A program made the translations under genes and the position numbers. Below the pieces are notes generated by a model. That model was given only the letters and a program-made list of their open reading frames with translations, was not told the origin of the DNA and ran no database searches. From positions 930,001 to 994,000 of the forward strand of contig OY730477.1 in the NCBI GenBank assembly GCA_963422745.1: a DNA stretch of 64,000 nt. Reading direction: 5' to 3'. Source of the DNA: G963422745 sp963422745. GTDB lineage: Bacteria > Actinomycetota > Acidimicrobiia > Acidimicrobiales > Aldehydirespiratoraceae. Shown piece by piece: positions 1 through 8,081 of this stretch. Numbering within the stretch: position 1 is the first letter of the stretch; each line of letters begins with the position of its first letter.

Positions 1-111
1 GACTGGCTTGACGGCTATGTGTTCGCCTTGGCTGGCCCGATCTATGCCGGAACCAATGAAATCCAGCGCAATATCGTCGCCGAACGTGTGCTCGGCCTGC
101 CGAGGCGGTGA
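1..111 (+). CDS. Acyl-CoA dehydrogenase, C-terminal fragment (gene enters from the left edge)
   Basis: The first 37 codons read through to a TGA at 109-111. They encode the usual acyl-CoA dehydrogenase tail: a GPIYAGTNEIQRNIVAERVLG segment in which the GTNEIQR motif contributes to FAD/dimer contacts in the family. The stop overlaps the GTG start of the next acyl-CoA dehydrogenase gene (GTGA), so the two are translationally coupled. Only the end is visible, so substrate and catalytic base cannot be judged. Confidence 0.9.
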   Translation, partial: DWLDGYVFALAGPIYAGTNEIQRNIVAERVLGLPRR

Positions 112-1100
112 CCGCGGTGCGTTTCGCTTTCACCGATGAACAGGCCATGTTTCGCGACACGATCCGCGATCTGTTCGCTGATCTGTGTCCACCCGAAGCG
201 GTGAGGGCATATACCCAAGGCGATGCCCGCCGGGTAGAGGGCCTTTGGGCGGCCTTGGCCGAGATTGGGGTGCTCGCGGCTCTGGCACCACGAGACTCTG
301 GTGGTCTCGGAATGAACGAGGTTGATCTCATACGAATACTTGAGGAGGCTGGATACGCTGCCGTGCCCGAGCCGTTGATGGAGCATGCCGCTGTTGCAGT
401 GCCAGCCTTGGCTTCGGCTGGAAGCGACCTGCTGGAACCGGCCCTTACGGGCCAATCGACGGTGACCTGCGCGCTTGAAACGGGTCCTGTAGTGGCTGGC
501 TTGGTTGTTGACGCGATCGTCGCGCAGGTCGGTGACGACCTCCTTGCAGCAGTCACATCCTGGGATGCTGCGCCGCTTAGCTCAATCGACGGTTCCCGTC
601 GTCTCGGCGAGGTCACTTTCGACGGGTCTGCACCGCTGATCGGAGCCGATGCCGTGCTGGCCTCGGATCGGGCCGTGCTTGGAACTGCGGCGCAGTGCAT
701 CGGTGTAGCCCGCCGCCTACTGGATGCCACAGTTGAGTTCACCACACAGCGGCACCAGTTCGGCAAACCCGTCGGGAGTTATCAGGCGGTCAAGCATCAC
801 CTCGCCGATGTACGAATTGGAATCGAGTTCGCGGCACCCCTGGTATATCGGGCTGCGTGGTCGGTGTCGCGACCGACGCTCGGCGCTGACACACGTGGCC
901 GTGATGTGTCAATGGCCAAGGCAGCAGCATCCGACGCGGTCGATCGAGCCTGTCGCGGTGCCCTGCAATGCCACGGTGCTATCGGATACACCTACGAGTA
1001 TGACTTACAGTTGTGGCTCAAGCGTGGCTGGGTGCTGTCGGCCGCCTACGGAGATGCACGTCGCCACCGCAAACGGGTAGCCGAATCCCTGGGAATCTGA
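108..1100 (+). CDS. Acyl-CoA dehydrogenase family protein (second subunit of a pair)
   Basis: 330 residues, shorter than the usual 380-400. An N-terminal helical domain (FTDEQAMFRDTIRDLF) is followed by a middle region and a C-terminal domain with the FAD-contacting motif TQRHQFGKPVGSYQAVKHHLAD (about residues 213-234) and a GALQCHGAIGYTYEYDLQLW segment (about 284-303). It starts with GTG at 108, overlapping the stop of the preceding acyl-CoA dehydrogenase. Known: in actinobacteria, adjacent short acyl-CoA dehydrogenase genes often form heterotetramers acting on steroid side chains or other CoA thioesters. Inference: this pair may form such a heteromer; the substrate is unknown. Confidence 0.88.
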   Translation: MTAVRFAFTDEQAMFRDTIRDLFADLCPPEAVRAYTQGDARRVEGLWAALAEIGVLAALAPRDSGGLGMNEVDLIRILEEAGYAAVPEPLMEHAAVAVPALASAGSDLLEPALTGQSTVTCALETGPVVAGLVVDAIVAQVGDDLLAAVTSWDAAPLSSIDGSRRLGEVTFDGSAPLIGADAVLASDRAVLGTAAQCIGVARRLLDATVEFTTQRHQFGKPVGSYQAVKHHLADVRIGIEFAAPLVYRAAWSVSRPTLGADTRGRDVSMAKAAASDAVDRACRGALQCHGAIGYTYEYDLQLWLKRGWVLSAAYGDARRHRKRVAESLGI

Positions 1101-1251
1101 TTGATCTCCTCAGAACCTGATTGATCTACGGATAGCTGCCGGTTCCGGAGCGACAAACTACAAGCTGTCAGACGATCTACAAGCTGTCATCAAGAGTCAT
1201 TTCCAATCGATGCCCGCGTTGCGGGGGTAGGTTTGGCGTACACTTCCAGCC

Positions 1252-1782
1252 ATGTCTGGGGCCGGTGTGGTCACGTTTGCGTGTACCGGCAACGCCGCCC
1301 GGTCCGTAATGGCGGCCTGTCTACTCAGAGACCGGCTCGGCGACGATGCTGCATTGGAAGTGCACAGCGCTGGCACACTGGTCCTACCAAACTTGCCGAT
1401 GAGCCTGCGCACCCGCACCGCATTGCACCGCCACGGACTGAGCGATCCGTGGCACAGAAGCCGCCAACTCGGACCTGTTGACGCCGAACGCAGCAGCCTC
1501 ATATTGGTGATGGAAGCGGCCCATGTCGCATGGGTTCGCCGGGAACTGCCCGAGGCTGTGCCGATCACCGGCACGCTCAGAGGTGTGGTCCGTGAGCTGC
1601 CGAACATAACAGGTGCCGACCTCAATGCCCGTGTGGCGGAACTACGCCTAGCCGACAAGAAAGTTCAGCCCTGCGAGGAGGTCCGCGATCCCGCCGGTGG
1701 CGAACAACCAAGCTTTGATGCTTGCATTGACGAGCTGGCCGAGTTGATCGACGAACTCGCTATTGCCTTGAGACCCCGATGA
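1252..1782 (+). CDS. Low-molecular-weight protein tyrosine phosphatase / ArsC-like phosphatase
   Basis: 176 residues. The N-terminal strand leads into the P-loop CTGNAARS, matching the C-x5-R-[ST] active-site signature, and a RDPAGG segment near residue 144 provides the family's C-terminal Asp-Pro general-acid motif. The family hydrolyses phosphotyrosine, and some relatives reduce arsenate. Length is near the family norm (about 150-180). The stop overlaps the start of azlC by ATGA, so co-translation is likely. No ars genes adjoin it, so a phosphatase role is preferred over arsenate reduction. Confidence 0.85.
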   Translation: MSGAGVVTFACTGNAARSVMAACLLRDRLGDDAALEVHSAGTLVLPNLPMSLRTRTALHRHGLSDPWHRSRQLGPVDAERSSLILVMEAAHVAWVRRELPEAVPITGTLRGVVRELPNITGADLNARVAELRLADKKVQPCEEVRDPAGGEQPSFDACIDELAELIDELAIALRPR

Positions 1783-2738
1783 TTCGCCGGATCCCGATGA
1801 TTCGCCGGATCCCGGCTATGGCGGCCCATCGCAGTGAAGGCTTGCTGCTCGCCGTAGCGGTCGGGGTGGTCGCACTCACATTCGGCGTGCTCGCCGTTGC
1901 CGCAGGACTCACCCTGGCGCAGGTTGCGGTGATGTCGGCGCTTGTGTTTACCGGCGCAAGTCAGTTCGCAGCGGTGAGCGTCACAGCAGGAGACGGCTCA
2001 GGGTACGCGGCCTTCGCGTCGGCCATGCTGTTGGCGGCGCGTAATTCCCTGTACGGACCGGTCGTGGCCCGACTGCTGCCCCGCTCAATACCTGGCAAGG
2101 TCGCAGCATCACAGTTTGTCATTGACGAAACCACAGCCGTGGCCAGCGCCCAGGCCGATGCTGGCCGCGCCCGTGACGCGTTCTGGTGGACGGCACTGTG
2201 GCTGTGGGTCCTATGGAACCTCGGATCAGTCCTTGGGGCGCTACTCGGATCGGTGATCGGTGATCCCTCAACCTGGGGTCTTGACGCTGCCTTCCCTGCA
2301 GGGTTTGTGGCTTTGTTGGTCCCGCACGTCCGCCGGATGCCGGGCCGTGTTGCCGCCATTGCGGGCGCTGCGATCGCGCTCGTCGCAATACCAATCACTC
2401 CTGGCGGCGTTCCGCTCTTGTTGGCGGCCGTCGGAGTCGTTCCCGGCTGGCTGACACTCGCAAAGCTCCGCCGGGCGACGACTGGGGAGCAGCCGACTCC
2501 CGAGCAAACGACTGGGGAGCGGTCTACGGTTGGTCAGGCGACTGGGGAGCGGTCTACGGTTGGTCAGGCGACTGGGGAGCGGTCTACGGTTGGTCAGGCG
2601 ACTGGGGAGCGGTCTACGGTTGGTCAGGCGACTGGGGAGTGCTCTACGGCTGGTCAGGCGACATTGCAACATTCGACCGGCCAGCAGCAGCGCCCTGAGC
2701 CACCAACTCGGGAACCACCAACTCGGGAACATCGGTGA
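1779..2738 (+). CDS. azlC: AzlC-family branched-chain amino acid exporter, large subunit
   Basis: Integral membrane protein of 319 residues. Hydrophobic segments begin at about residue 20, and the AzlC-type GASQFAAVSV and AARNSLYGPVV stretches are visible. The partner subunit AzlD follows with a GTGA overlap. The family exports branched-chain amino acids or analogues. Oddities: the first codons are duplicated (MIRRIP twice), and the cytoplasmic tail after about residue 233 is built of a 10-residue repeat (TGERSTVGQA) absent from normal AzlC. An alternative start is the Met at residue 14. Confidence 0.88.
   Translation: MIRRIPMIRRIPAMAAHRSEGLLLAVAVGVVALTFGVLAVAAGLTLAQVAVMSALVFTGASQFAAVSVTAGDGSGYAAFASAMLLAARNSLYGPVVARLLPRSIPGKVAASQFVIDETTAVASAQADAGRARDAFWWTALWLWVLWNLGSVLGALLGSVIGDPSTWGLDAAFPAGFVALLVPHVRRMPGRVAAIAGAAIALVAIPITPGGVPLLLAAVGVVPGWLTLAKLRRATTGEQPTPEQTTGERSTVGQATGERSTVGQATGERSTVGQATGERSTVGQATGECSTAGQATLQHSTGQQQRPEPPTREPPTREHR
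2481..2662. repeat. 30-bp in-frame tandem repeat in the azlC tail
   Basis: The block ACTGGGGAGC begins at 2481, 2511, 2541, 2571, 2601 and 2631, giving a strict 30-bp period in the central units; the first and last are diverged. Each unit encodes TGERSTVGQA. The unit is a multiple of three, so copy-number change would lengthen or shorten only the hydrophilic tail. It lies after the last predicted membrane segment. Confidence 0.95.
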
Positions 2739-3049
2739 GCTGGACCGTTATCTGGGCGATGGCCGCCGGGGCGTACTCCTTCAAAGTTTTGGGCGTGATA
2801 GTCCTGGGTCGCTTCTCGACTGGTTCGTCCTCGGTGTTCAACGATGTGACCTCGCTTATACCAGCGGCCTTGTTTGCAGCCATAGTCGTCGTTCAGACCT
2901 ATGACCTGAACGGTTCGCTCACCCTTGATGCTCGCGCCGCGGGGGTTATGGCTGGCACCGTTGCGGCATGGCGCAGAGCCCCGTTTGTAGTGGTGGTAGT
3001 AGTGGCCATGTCGGTTGCGGCGTTGGCTCGCAGGCAGACTCTGTTGTGA
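2735..3049 (+). CDS. azlD: AzlD-family branched-chain amino acid exporter, small subunit
   Basis: 104 residues with about three to four hydrophobic helices, the usual AzlD size. It starts with GTG at 2735 overlapping the azlC stop, and its own stop overlaps the murA start region (TGATG at 3047-3051). AzlC and AzlD together form the export complex. No regulator is visible nearby. Confidence 0.82.
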   Translation: MSWTVIWAMAAGAYSFKVLGVIVLGRFSTGSSSVFNDVTSLIPAALFAAIVVVQTYDLNGSLTLDARAAGVMAGTVAAWRRAPFVVVVVVAMSVAALARRQTLL

Positions 3050-4413
3050 TGGCCAACATGAGGGCAAAGCAGAACACACGCCCCGGCGATTCCGTTTCCC
3101 GCAGCACAGACGATTCCGTTTCCCGCACGCTCGACGGCTCCGACTGCGACAAAGTCGCGGATCGGCTGATCATCACCGGCGGCCGACCGCTGGAAGGCAC
3201 AGTCCAACTTTCTGGCGCCAAGAACTCGGTTCTCAAGATCATGGCCGCCACCCTCATGACCGAGGGCACGTCAATCATCCACAACGTTCCCCGAATCACC
3301 GACGTGGATCTGATGGCGGATCTGCTGCGCTGTATCGGCTGTGAGGTCCGACACGTCGGTGCAACCCTCACGGTCACGGTTCCAGCGGAGATCCAACCGG
3401 TAGCCCCCTATGAGATCGTCGAGCAGTTCCGGGCGTCGATCGTCGTGCTCGGTGCCATGCTCGCCCGCTGCGGGTGGGCTCGGGTCGCTCTTCCCGGCGG
3501 CGACGACTTCGGTCACCGTCCAATCGACATGCATCTGCGTGGCCTGAGCGACCTCGGTGCTGAGTTCGAATTCGCACATGGCTATATCAATGCCAAAGCA
3601 TCCCAACTAACGGCGACCCCGCTGCGGCTCAAGTTCCCCAGTGTGGGCGCTACCGAAAATCTGTTGATGGCAGCGGTTGGGGCAAAGGGCGAGACCGTGA
3701 TCGACAACGCCGCCCGTGAACCCGAAGTGGTTGACCTATGCGAAGCGCTTGAAGGCACGGGCATAGCGATAAGGGGCGCGGGGACCTCTACCATCACTGT
3801 TCAGGGCTTCGACGGTCTTCTGCCCGGCTTTGAGCACTCCGTGATCGCCGATCGGGTAGAAGCCGCTACCTACCTCGCCGCTGTTGCTGTGGCCGGTGGG
3901 GAGATCACACTGGTCGGAGCTCGCCAGGATCACATGATGATGTTGTGTCAAAAACTGCGCGACATGGGCATGCGAATCGACACCGATACCAACATTGATG
4001 GCTTGCGCGCGTCGGTGAACACCCGGATGCAGTCGGCGGACTGTCCGACATTGCCGTATCCGGGCCTCGCCACCGACTTCAAGCCTCTGTTGGTCGCGAT
4101 CCTCGCCACCGCCTCGGGTATTGGCATAGTCACCGAGAACCTCTACTCGGGCCGTTTCCGCTACGTCGATGAACTTCGCTGTATGGGGGCCGATATCCGC
4201 ACCGACGCCCACCACGCCTTGGTTCGTGGCGTTGAGCGACTGTCCGGTGCAGCGGTACGAGCCCACGACATTCGAGCCGGTGCCGCTCTCGCGGTCGCAG
4301 GCCTAGGGGCCGACGGGGAGACCGTCGTCGCTGACGCGTGGCACATCGCACGTGGTTACGAGGACCTTGCGGGCAAGCTGCGTGGACTTGGTGCTGCTGT
4401 TGTTGCTTGTTGA
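3049..4413 (+). CDS. murA: UDP-N-acetylglucosamine 1-carboxyvinyltransferase
   Basis: Catalyses the first committed step of peptidoglycan synthesis, transferring enolpyruvate from PEP to UDP-GlcNAc in the cytoplasm. From the ATG at 3049 it is 454 residues; the core starts at DRLIITGGRPLEGTVQLSGA with the conserved substrate Lys-Asn (AKNSVLK). The catalytic loop reads LPGGDDFGHRPIDMH, so the residue equivalent to E. coli Cys115 is Asp (about residue 152). This Cys-to-Asp change is known from mycobacteria and some other groups and causes intrinsic fosfomycin resistance. The ATG at 3049 is preferred over an upstream GTG because it overlaps the azlD stop. The first 30 residues are low-complexity and probably dispensable. 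Confidence 0.95.
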   Translation: MANMRAKQNTRPGDSVSRSTDDSVSRTLDGSDCDKVADRLIITGGRPLEGTVQLSGAKNSVLKIMAATLMTEGTSIIHNVPRITDVDLMADLLRCIGCEVRHVGATLTVTVPAEIQPVAPYEIVEQFRASIVVLGAMLARCGWARVALPGGDDFGHRPIDMHLRGLSDLGAEFEFAHGYINAKASQLTATPLRLKFPSVGATENLLMAAVGAKGETVIDNAAREPEVVDLCEALEGTGIAIRGAGTSTITVQGFDGLLPGFEHSVIADRVEAATYLAAVAVAGGEITLVGARQDHMMMLCQKLRDMGMRIDTDTNIDGLRASVNTRMQSADCPTLPYPGLATDFKPLLVAILATASGIGIVTENLYSGRFRYVDELRCMGADIRTDAHHALVRGVERLSGAAVRAHDIRAGAALAVAGLGADGETVVADAWHIARGYEDLAGKLRGLGAAVVAC

Positions 4414-4539
4414 GGTGTTGTCGCACATTGGGCTATCTACTGTCGGGTCCGATGCAGGCACGCGTTCCGCTGAGCGGGAGTCCAAGCAGCGGGATTGGCG
4501 GTTGTGGGATTAACGGGCGCGTCGTGGCGGGCGCGGTGT

Positions 4540-4671
4540 CTACTGTTTTGCTCCTCGGCTGGCGGCGCGTCTGCGGGCGAGTCCAAGCAGCGCTGCAAAT
4601 GCCACAACAGGTAGAGCGACCAGCGCGATCTCATCCCATCCGCCTTGGTGGGCGAGCAGGTTAGCCGTCAC
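4540..4671 (-). CDS. Small single-pass membrane protein, 43 residues
   Basis: A GTG-initiated frame encodes MTANLLAHQGGWDEIALVALPV followed by more hydrophobic residues, then an Arg-rich end (LARRRAASRGAKQ). It has one membrane helix with a basic C-terminus, an N-out/C-in layout. Inference: similar tiny HxGGWDE...-helix-RRR proteins occur in actinobacteria, but I assign no function. It is convergent with murA and divergent from the downstream NifU-like gene. Confidence 0.5.
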   Translation of the reverse strand: MTANLLAHQGGWDEIALVALPVVAFAALLGLARRRAASRGAKQ

Positions 4672-4784
4672 ATATTGAGGCTATGTGAAGTTGATGGCGG
4701 AACTGAACTGCACCGCCTCGTGGCAGCCGATGTCCGAATCGGGCTGTTAGCTGTCAGAATGGGTCGGGTTGTTGGGATCGGTGC

Positions 4785-5093
4785 ATGACCGATACCGGCT
4801 CAAAGACCTCAAATGAGCAAGGCAGGCGACCGATGCGTGAGCAGGTGCAAAGGGTGATCACCGTAATTCGTCCTGCTATTCAGGCCGACGACGGCGATAT
4901 CGAACTGATCAACGTTGATGAACTCACTGGTGTAGTAACGGTAGAACTCCAGGGTGCTTGCGTCACGTGCCCGGCATCAACGCAGACCCTCAAGGCAGGC
5001 ATTGAGCGGATCATGAAGGACCGGGTGCCCGGTGTGACCGAGGTAGTCGAGATCAACGCTTTGGGTATGGCCGAGTCCGCCGTCCAACTCTGA
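4785..5093 (+). CDS. NifU-like C-terminal-domain Fe-S scaffold protein
   Basis: 102 residues consisting almost entirely of a NifU C-terminal domain: IRPAIQADDGDIELINVD, then the cluster-binding CVTCPAST (C-x-x-C) and a helical GIERIMKDRVPGV. Such proteins assemble or carry [4Fe-4S] clusters to targets. ATG at 4785 gives a 16-residue leader; the Met at 4833 (MREQVQRVI) is a good alternative start. A second NifU-type domain is encoded in the hydrogenase operon at 53656-54309. Confidence 0.85.
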   Translation: MTDTGSKTSNEQGRRPMREQVQRVITVIRPAIQADDGDIELINVDELTGVVTVELQGACVTCPASTQTLKAGIERIMKDRVPGVTEVVEINALGMAESAVQL

Positions 5094-5116
5094 TTCTGAG
5101 TCTTGCGCCCAACTCT

Positions 5117-5216
5117 GATTCCTTCGGGCCCGTTTCGTGGGGTCGGTCTCGACCGGGACCACATGGGCCGTATCTAGGCTGGATTCCTTCGGGCCCGTTT
5201 CGTGGGGTCGGTCTCG
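5117..5216. repeat. Direct repeat downstream of the NifU-like gene
   Basis: A roughly 35-bp sequence starting GATTCCTTCGGGCCCGTTTC occurs at 5117 and again at 5182, offset 65 bp. It fills the convergent gap between the NifU-like gene and the glycosidase. No terminator-type T-run accompanies it. Confidence 0.85.
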
Positions 5217-5253
5217 TGCATGCCGCCGTGGGCTTTCAGCCTCTTGGACCGCT

Positions 5254-7944
5254 TCAGCTTCGCAGACCCGCTGCTAGGTTCAGCGCATTGTTGATAAGAC
5301 CAAGGTGTGAGTACGCCTGAGGGAAGTTGCCCAGCGCGGTGCCTGTGACGGGATCAACTTCCTCACTCATCAGCCCTCCAGGACCGACAAGTTGCAGGTG
5401 TGCCTCAAAGAGCTTGCTGGCACCGGTCGTGTCGCCCATGACGCACTTGGCGTCGATCAGCCACGACGTCATCAGGTTGAACCCGCCCTCGGTACCTACA
5501 ACACCGTCGGTGTGTTTGTATCTGTAAACGGTGTCATCAACCCGCAGAACCGACTCCACGGCATCGACGGTTGCAGCGAATCGGTCGTCGTCACCGTCGA
5601 TCAAGCCGTAGAGGCCCACTGCCAGCACCGAAGCGTCTATGTCGTCGCCGTCATATGCCGTCGTGAACGCTTGACTGTCGGTGCTGTTGGCGAGAATGTC
5701 GTCACGGATCAGATCCCGCAGCGTCTCGTATTCGGGATGCTTTTGACCGTAAGCGTCTGCGGCGATACGAACACCCCGGTCAGCGGCCACCCAGCACATG
5801 ACCTTGGAGTTGATGTGGTGGCGCGGCTCGCAGCGGACTTCCCACATGCCTTGGTCGGGTTCTTGCCAGGTCCGTTGGACGGTGTTGATTAGGGACTCGA
5901 CGAGTTCGAGATGGCTGGTCTTCAGCGGTGCCCGTCGCAAGGTGAGGAGATGGACGAGTTCAACGACATAGCCGTAGATGTCGATCTGGATCTGGCGATC
6001 CGCGGCGTTACCGACCCGCACCGGCGTTGACCCGGCGTAGCCACACAACTCGTTGATTTTCGTTTCGGGCGGCAGAGACCTGCCGTCCACCGTGTACAAC
6101 GGCGCAAGACCCGCACCAAGAAGATCGCTTGTCGGGGTTTCGCGTGTCTCAGGAGCGCCTGCCACTGAATCGCTTGTCTGAGCAAGACGCACAAGCCAGT
6201 CGAGAAACTCGATGGCCTCATTTATCGACCCGAGGCGTACCAGAGCAGCCGCCGCCATCGACGCATCGCGTATCCAGCAGAACCGGTAGTCCCAGTTACG
6301 AACACCGCCGATTGATTCGGGAAGACTCGTGGTGGCGGCTGCTGCCATCGCGCCGGTAGGGCCGTGACATAACGCCTTGAGTGTTAAGGCGCTGCGCTTG
6401 ACCAGCTCGGGTTCCACCAGGGGAAGATCCAGCCGGTCCGCCCAGTCGCTCCAGAATCGGACCGTCTGGTCAAGCCGTGTCGATTCCAAGTCAATCCTGC
6501 GTGCCGAGCCACCTCTGAGCCCCGGGTCGGGTACCTGCGAAGACCTGGTGTGGCACAACTCGACCGTGACCGGCCCGTCGCCGAGGTCCACAATCGCTAC
6601 CGCCGTTTGATGTGGGCCGATCGTCTCTATTTGCCAGTTCAGGCCCGGTGAACGCAACGTGATTGCGCTGTTGAGCACATCCAGCCCGTCGATGCTCTGA
6701 TTGAGCAGTGTCGGGGAACGCCCGAAGTCCAGCCGTGGCGCGAATTCAATGCGAGCACAGCCCGTTCCGCTGATCGTGCGGACGAGACAACGGGGGGCGT
6801 TCGGGTCAATTGGCGCTCCGTCGGAGCAGTCAAGGTAATCCGTGACTGTCATGTTGGCCCATTCGGTGTGAACCACCATGGAATCGTCGAGGTAGCGCCC
6901 AACAGCCGGGTCTCCCCGCATGCCGAGAGCCGTGTCTCCTCGCATGCTGACGGCTGGGTCGCAAGGCTCGACCAAAAAATACCCGGCGGTTGGGCCTCCG
7001 AGCAACTCCGCAAAAACAGCTAGCGAGTCGATGTTCGGCAGGCACATCCAGTTGATTCGGGCTCCGGGGGCGACGAGAGCGACGGTTCGCTGGTCGGACA
7101 GCATCATGTGTTGTTCGATCGCCACTGTGCATTGCTCACCGGGCTCGGTTCTGTCTGGACGGTGTTGTCTGGGATCCGATGAAACGGGATCCCCGCCGAT
7201 TTCGCTGGGCTCGGTTCTGTCTGGACGGTGTTGTCTGGGATCCGATGAAACCGGGTCCCCGCTGATTCCCCCGGGCTCGGTTCTGTCTGGACGGTGTTGT
7301 CTGGGATCCGATGAAACGGGATCCCCGCCGATTTCGCTGGGCTCGGTTCTGTCTGGACGGTGTTGTCTGGGATCCGATGAAACGGGATCCCCGCTGATTC
7401 CCCCGGGCTCGGTTTGTGTCTGGACTGTGTCGTTTAGGGGCACCGCTTCGCCGGACTTCGTTGACGTCGCCGTGTCACCAGACTGCACGAGCACCGGGTC
7501 GGGCTCAGTGAACCGCGCGGCAAACGTGTCGAGATTGTGGAGCCAGACACGAGCAAGGATCCGCGCCCCAACCCATCCACCGATCGACCCACCGAGCCAC
7601 CACGGAAACCGCAACGATTCAGTCCAGCGAAACAAGGTTCGGTCCACACCGATTGGTTCCAGAACGAAGGACCCAGAGCCTTGAACGGCTCCGGCGTGTT
7701 TCACGCCGATCTCTCTCCCGGGAACCCACGAGGTGATCTCCATCCGGTCGACCATCCGAATCGGACCGATCCGGGTGTCGCAAACAAAGGTGGTTCCCAC
7801 ACCTTCGGTACACTCGGACGTGAACCGGATTTCGTGAGCGTCGTTCATCCATTCGATATGGCGATCCAGGTGACGCACCTCATTCCACACCACCTGAACG
7901 TCAGCACCGATCACTGTGTTGACGTTGATGCGATGCTCACGCAT
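5254..7944 (-). CDS. Glycoside hydrolase family 15 protein with N-terminal SRPBCC domain
   Basis: About 896 residues from the Met at 7944 (MREHRINVNTVIG); earlier Mets up to 8007 are possible. Residues 1-150 form a START/SRPBCC-like polyketide-cyclase fold. Residues about 175-275 are a hydrophilic linker with a 22-residue repeat. The rest is a GH15 glucoamylase/trehalase-type catalytic region: LVAPGARINWMCLPNIDS at its start and the (alpha/alpha)6-barrel motif RNWDYRFCWIRDASM. Known: actinobacterial GH15 enzymes of this type include trehalases; SRPBCC-GH15 fusions also occur. Predicted activity is glucan or trehalose hydrolysis in the cytoplasm, as no signal peptide is seen. It is divergent from the cysteine desulfurase. 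Confidence 0.87.
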   Translation of the reverse strand: MREHRINVNTVIGADVQVVWNEVRHLDRHIEWMNDAHEIRFTSECTEGVGTTFVCDTRIGPIRMVDRMEITSWVPGREIGVKHAGAVQGSGSFVLEPIGVDRTLFRWTESLRFPWWLGGSIGGWVGARILARVWLHNLDTFAARFTEPDPVLVQSGDTATSTKSGEAVPLNDTVQTQTEPGGISGDPVSSDPRQHRPDRTEPSEIGGDPVSSDPRQHRPDRTEPGGISGDPVSSDPRQHRPDRTEPSEIGGDPVSSDPRQHRPDRTEPGEQCTVAIEQHMMLSDQRTVALVAPGARINWMCLPNIDSLAVFAELLGGPTAGYFLVEPCDPAVSMRGDTALGMRGDPAVGRYLDDSMVVHTEWANMTVTDYLDCSDGAPIDPNAPRCLVRTISGTGCARIEFAPRLDFGRSPTLLNQSIDGLDVLNSAITLRSPGLNWQIETIGPHQTAVAIVDLGDGPVTVELCHTRSSQVPDPGLRGGSARRIDLESTRLDQTVRFWSDWADRLDLPLVEPELVKRSALTLKALCHGPTGAMAAAATTSLPESIGGVRNWDYRFCWIRDASMAAAALVRLGSINEAIEFLDWLVRLAQTSDSVAGAPETRETPTSDLLGAGLAPLYTVDGRSLPPETKINELCGYAGSTPVRVGNAADRQIQIDIYGYVVELVHLLTLRRAPLKTSHLELVESLINTVQRTWQEPDQGMWEVRCEPRHHINSKVMCWVAADRGVRIAADAYGQKHPEYETLRDLIRDDILANSTDSQAFTTAYDGDDIDASVLAVGLYGLIDGDDDRFAATVDAVESVLRVDDTVYRYKHTDGVVGTEGGFNLMTSWLIDAKCVMGDTTGASKLFEAHLQLVGPGGLMSEEVDPVTGTALGNFPQAYSHLGLINNALNLAAGLRS
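7142..7422. repeat. 66-bp in-frame tandem repeat, linker of the GH15 protein
   Basis: GGCTCGGTT recurs at 7142, 7208, 7274, 7340 and 7406, an exact 66-bp period with four full units differing at a few positions. On the minus strand each encodes 22 residues (EP[SG][EG]I[GS]GDPVSSDPRQ followed by HRPDRT). It separates the SRPBCC domain from the GH15 domain, so length change should be tolerated. Confidence 0.95.
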
Positions 7945-8081
7945 CAACCGCATTCTGCGCGAACCCATCGGGTGCATTCTGCCGGACAATGGCGGTTTAC
8001 ATGTCACTTGCCGGAGGTGCTGAGACGGCCAGCGGTGACGCGGTAGTAGGAGGGCGGACTGGACTCCGTACGCTTTCGGAT

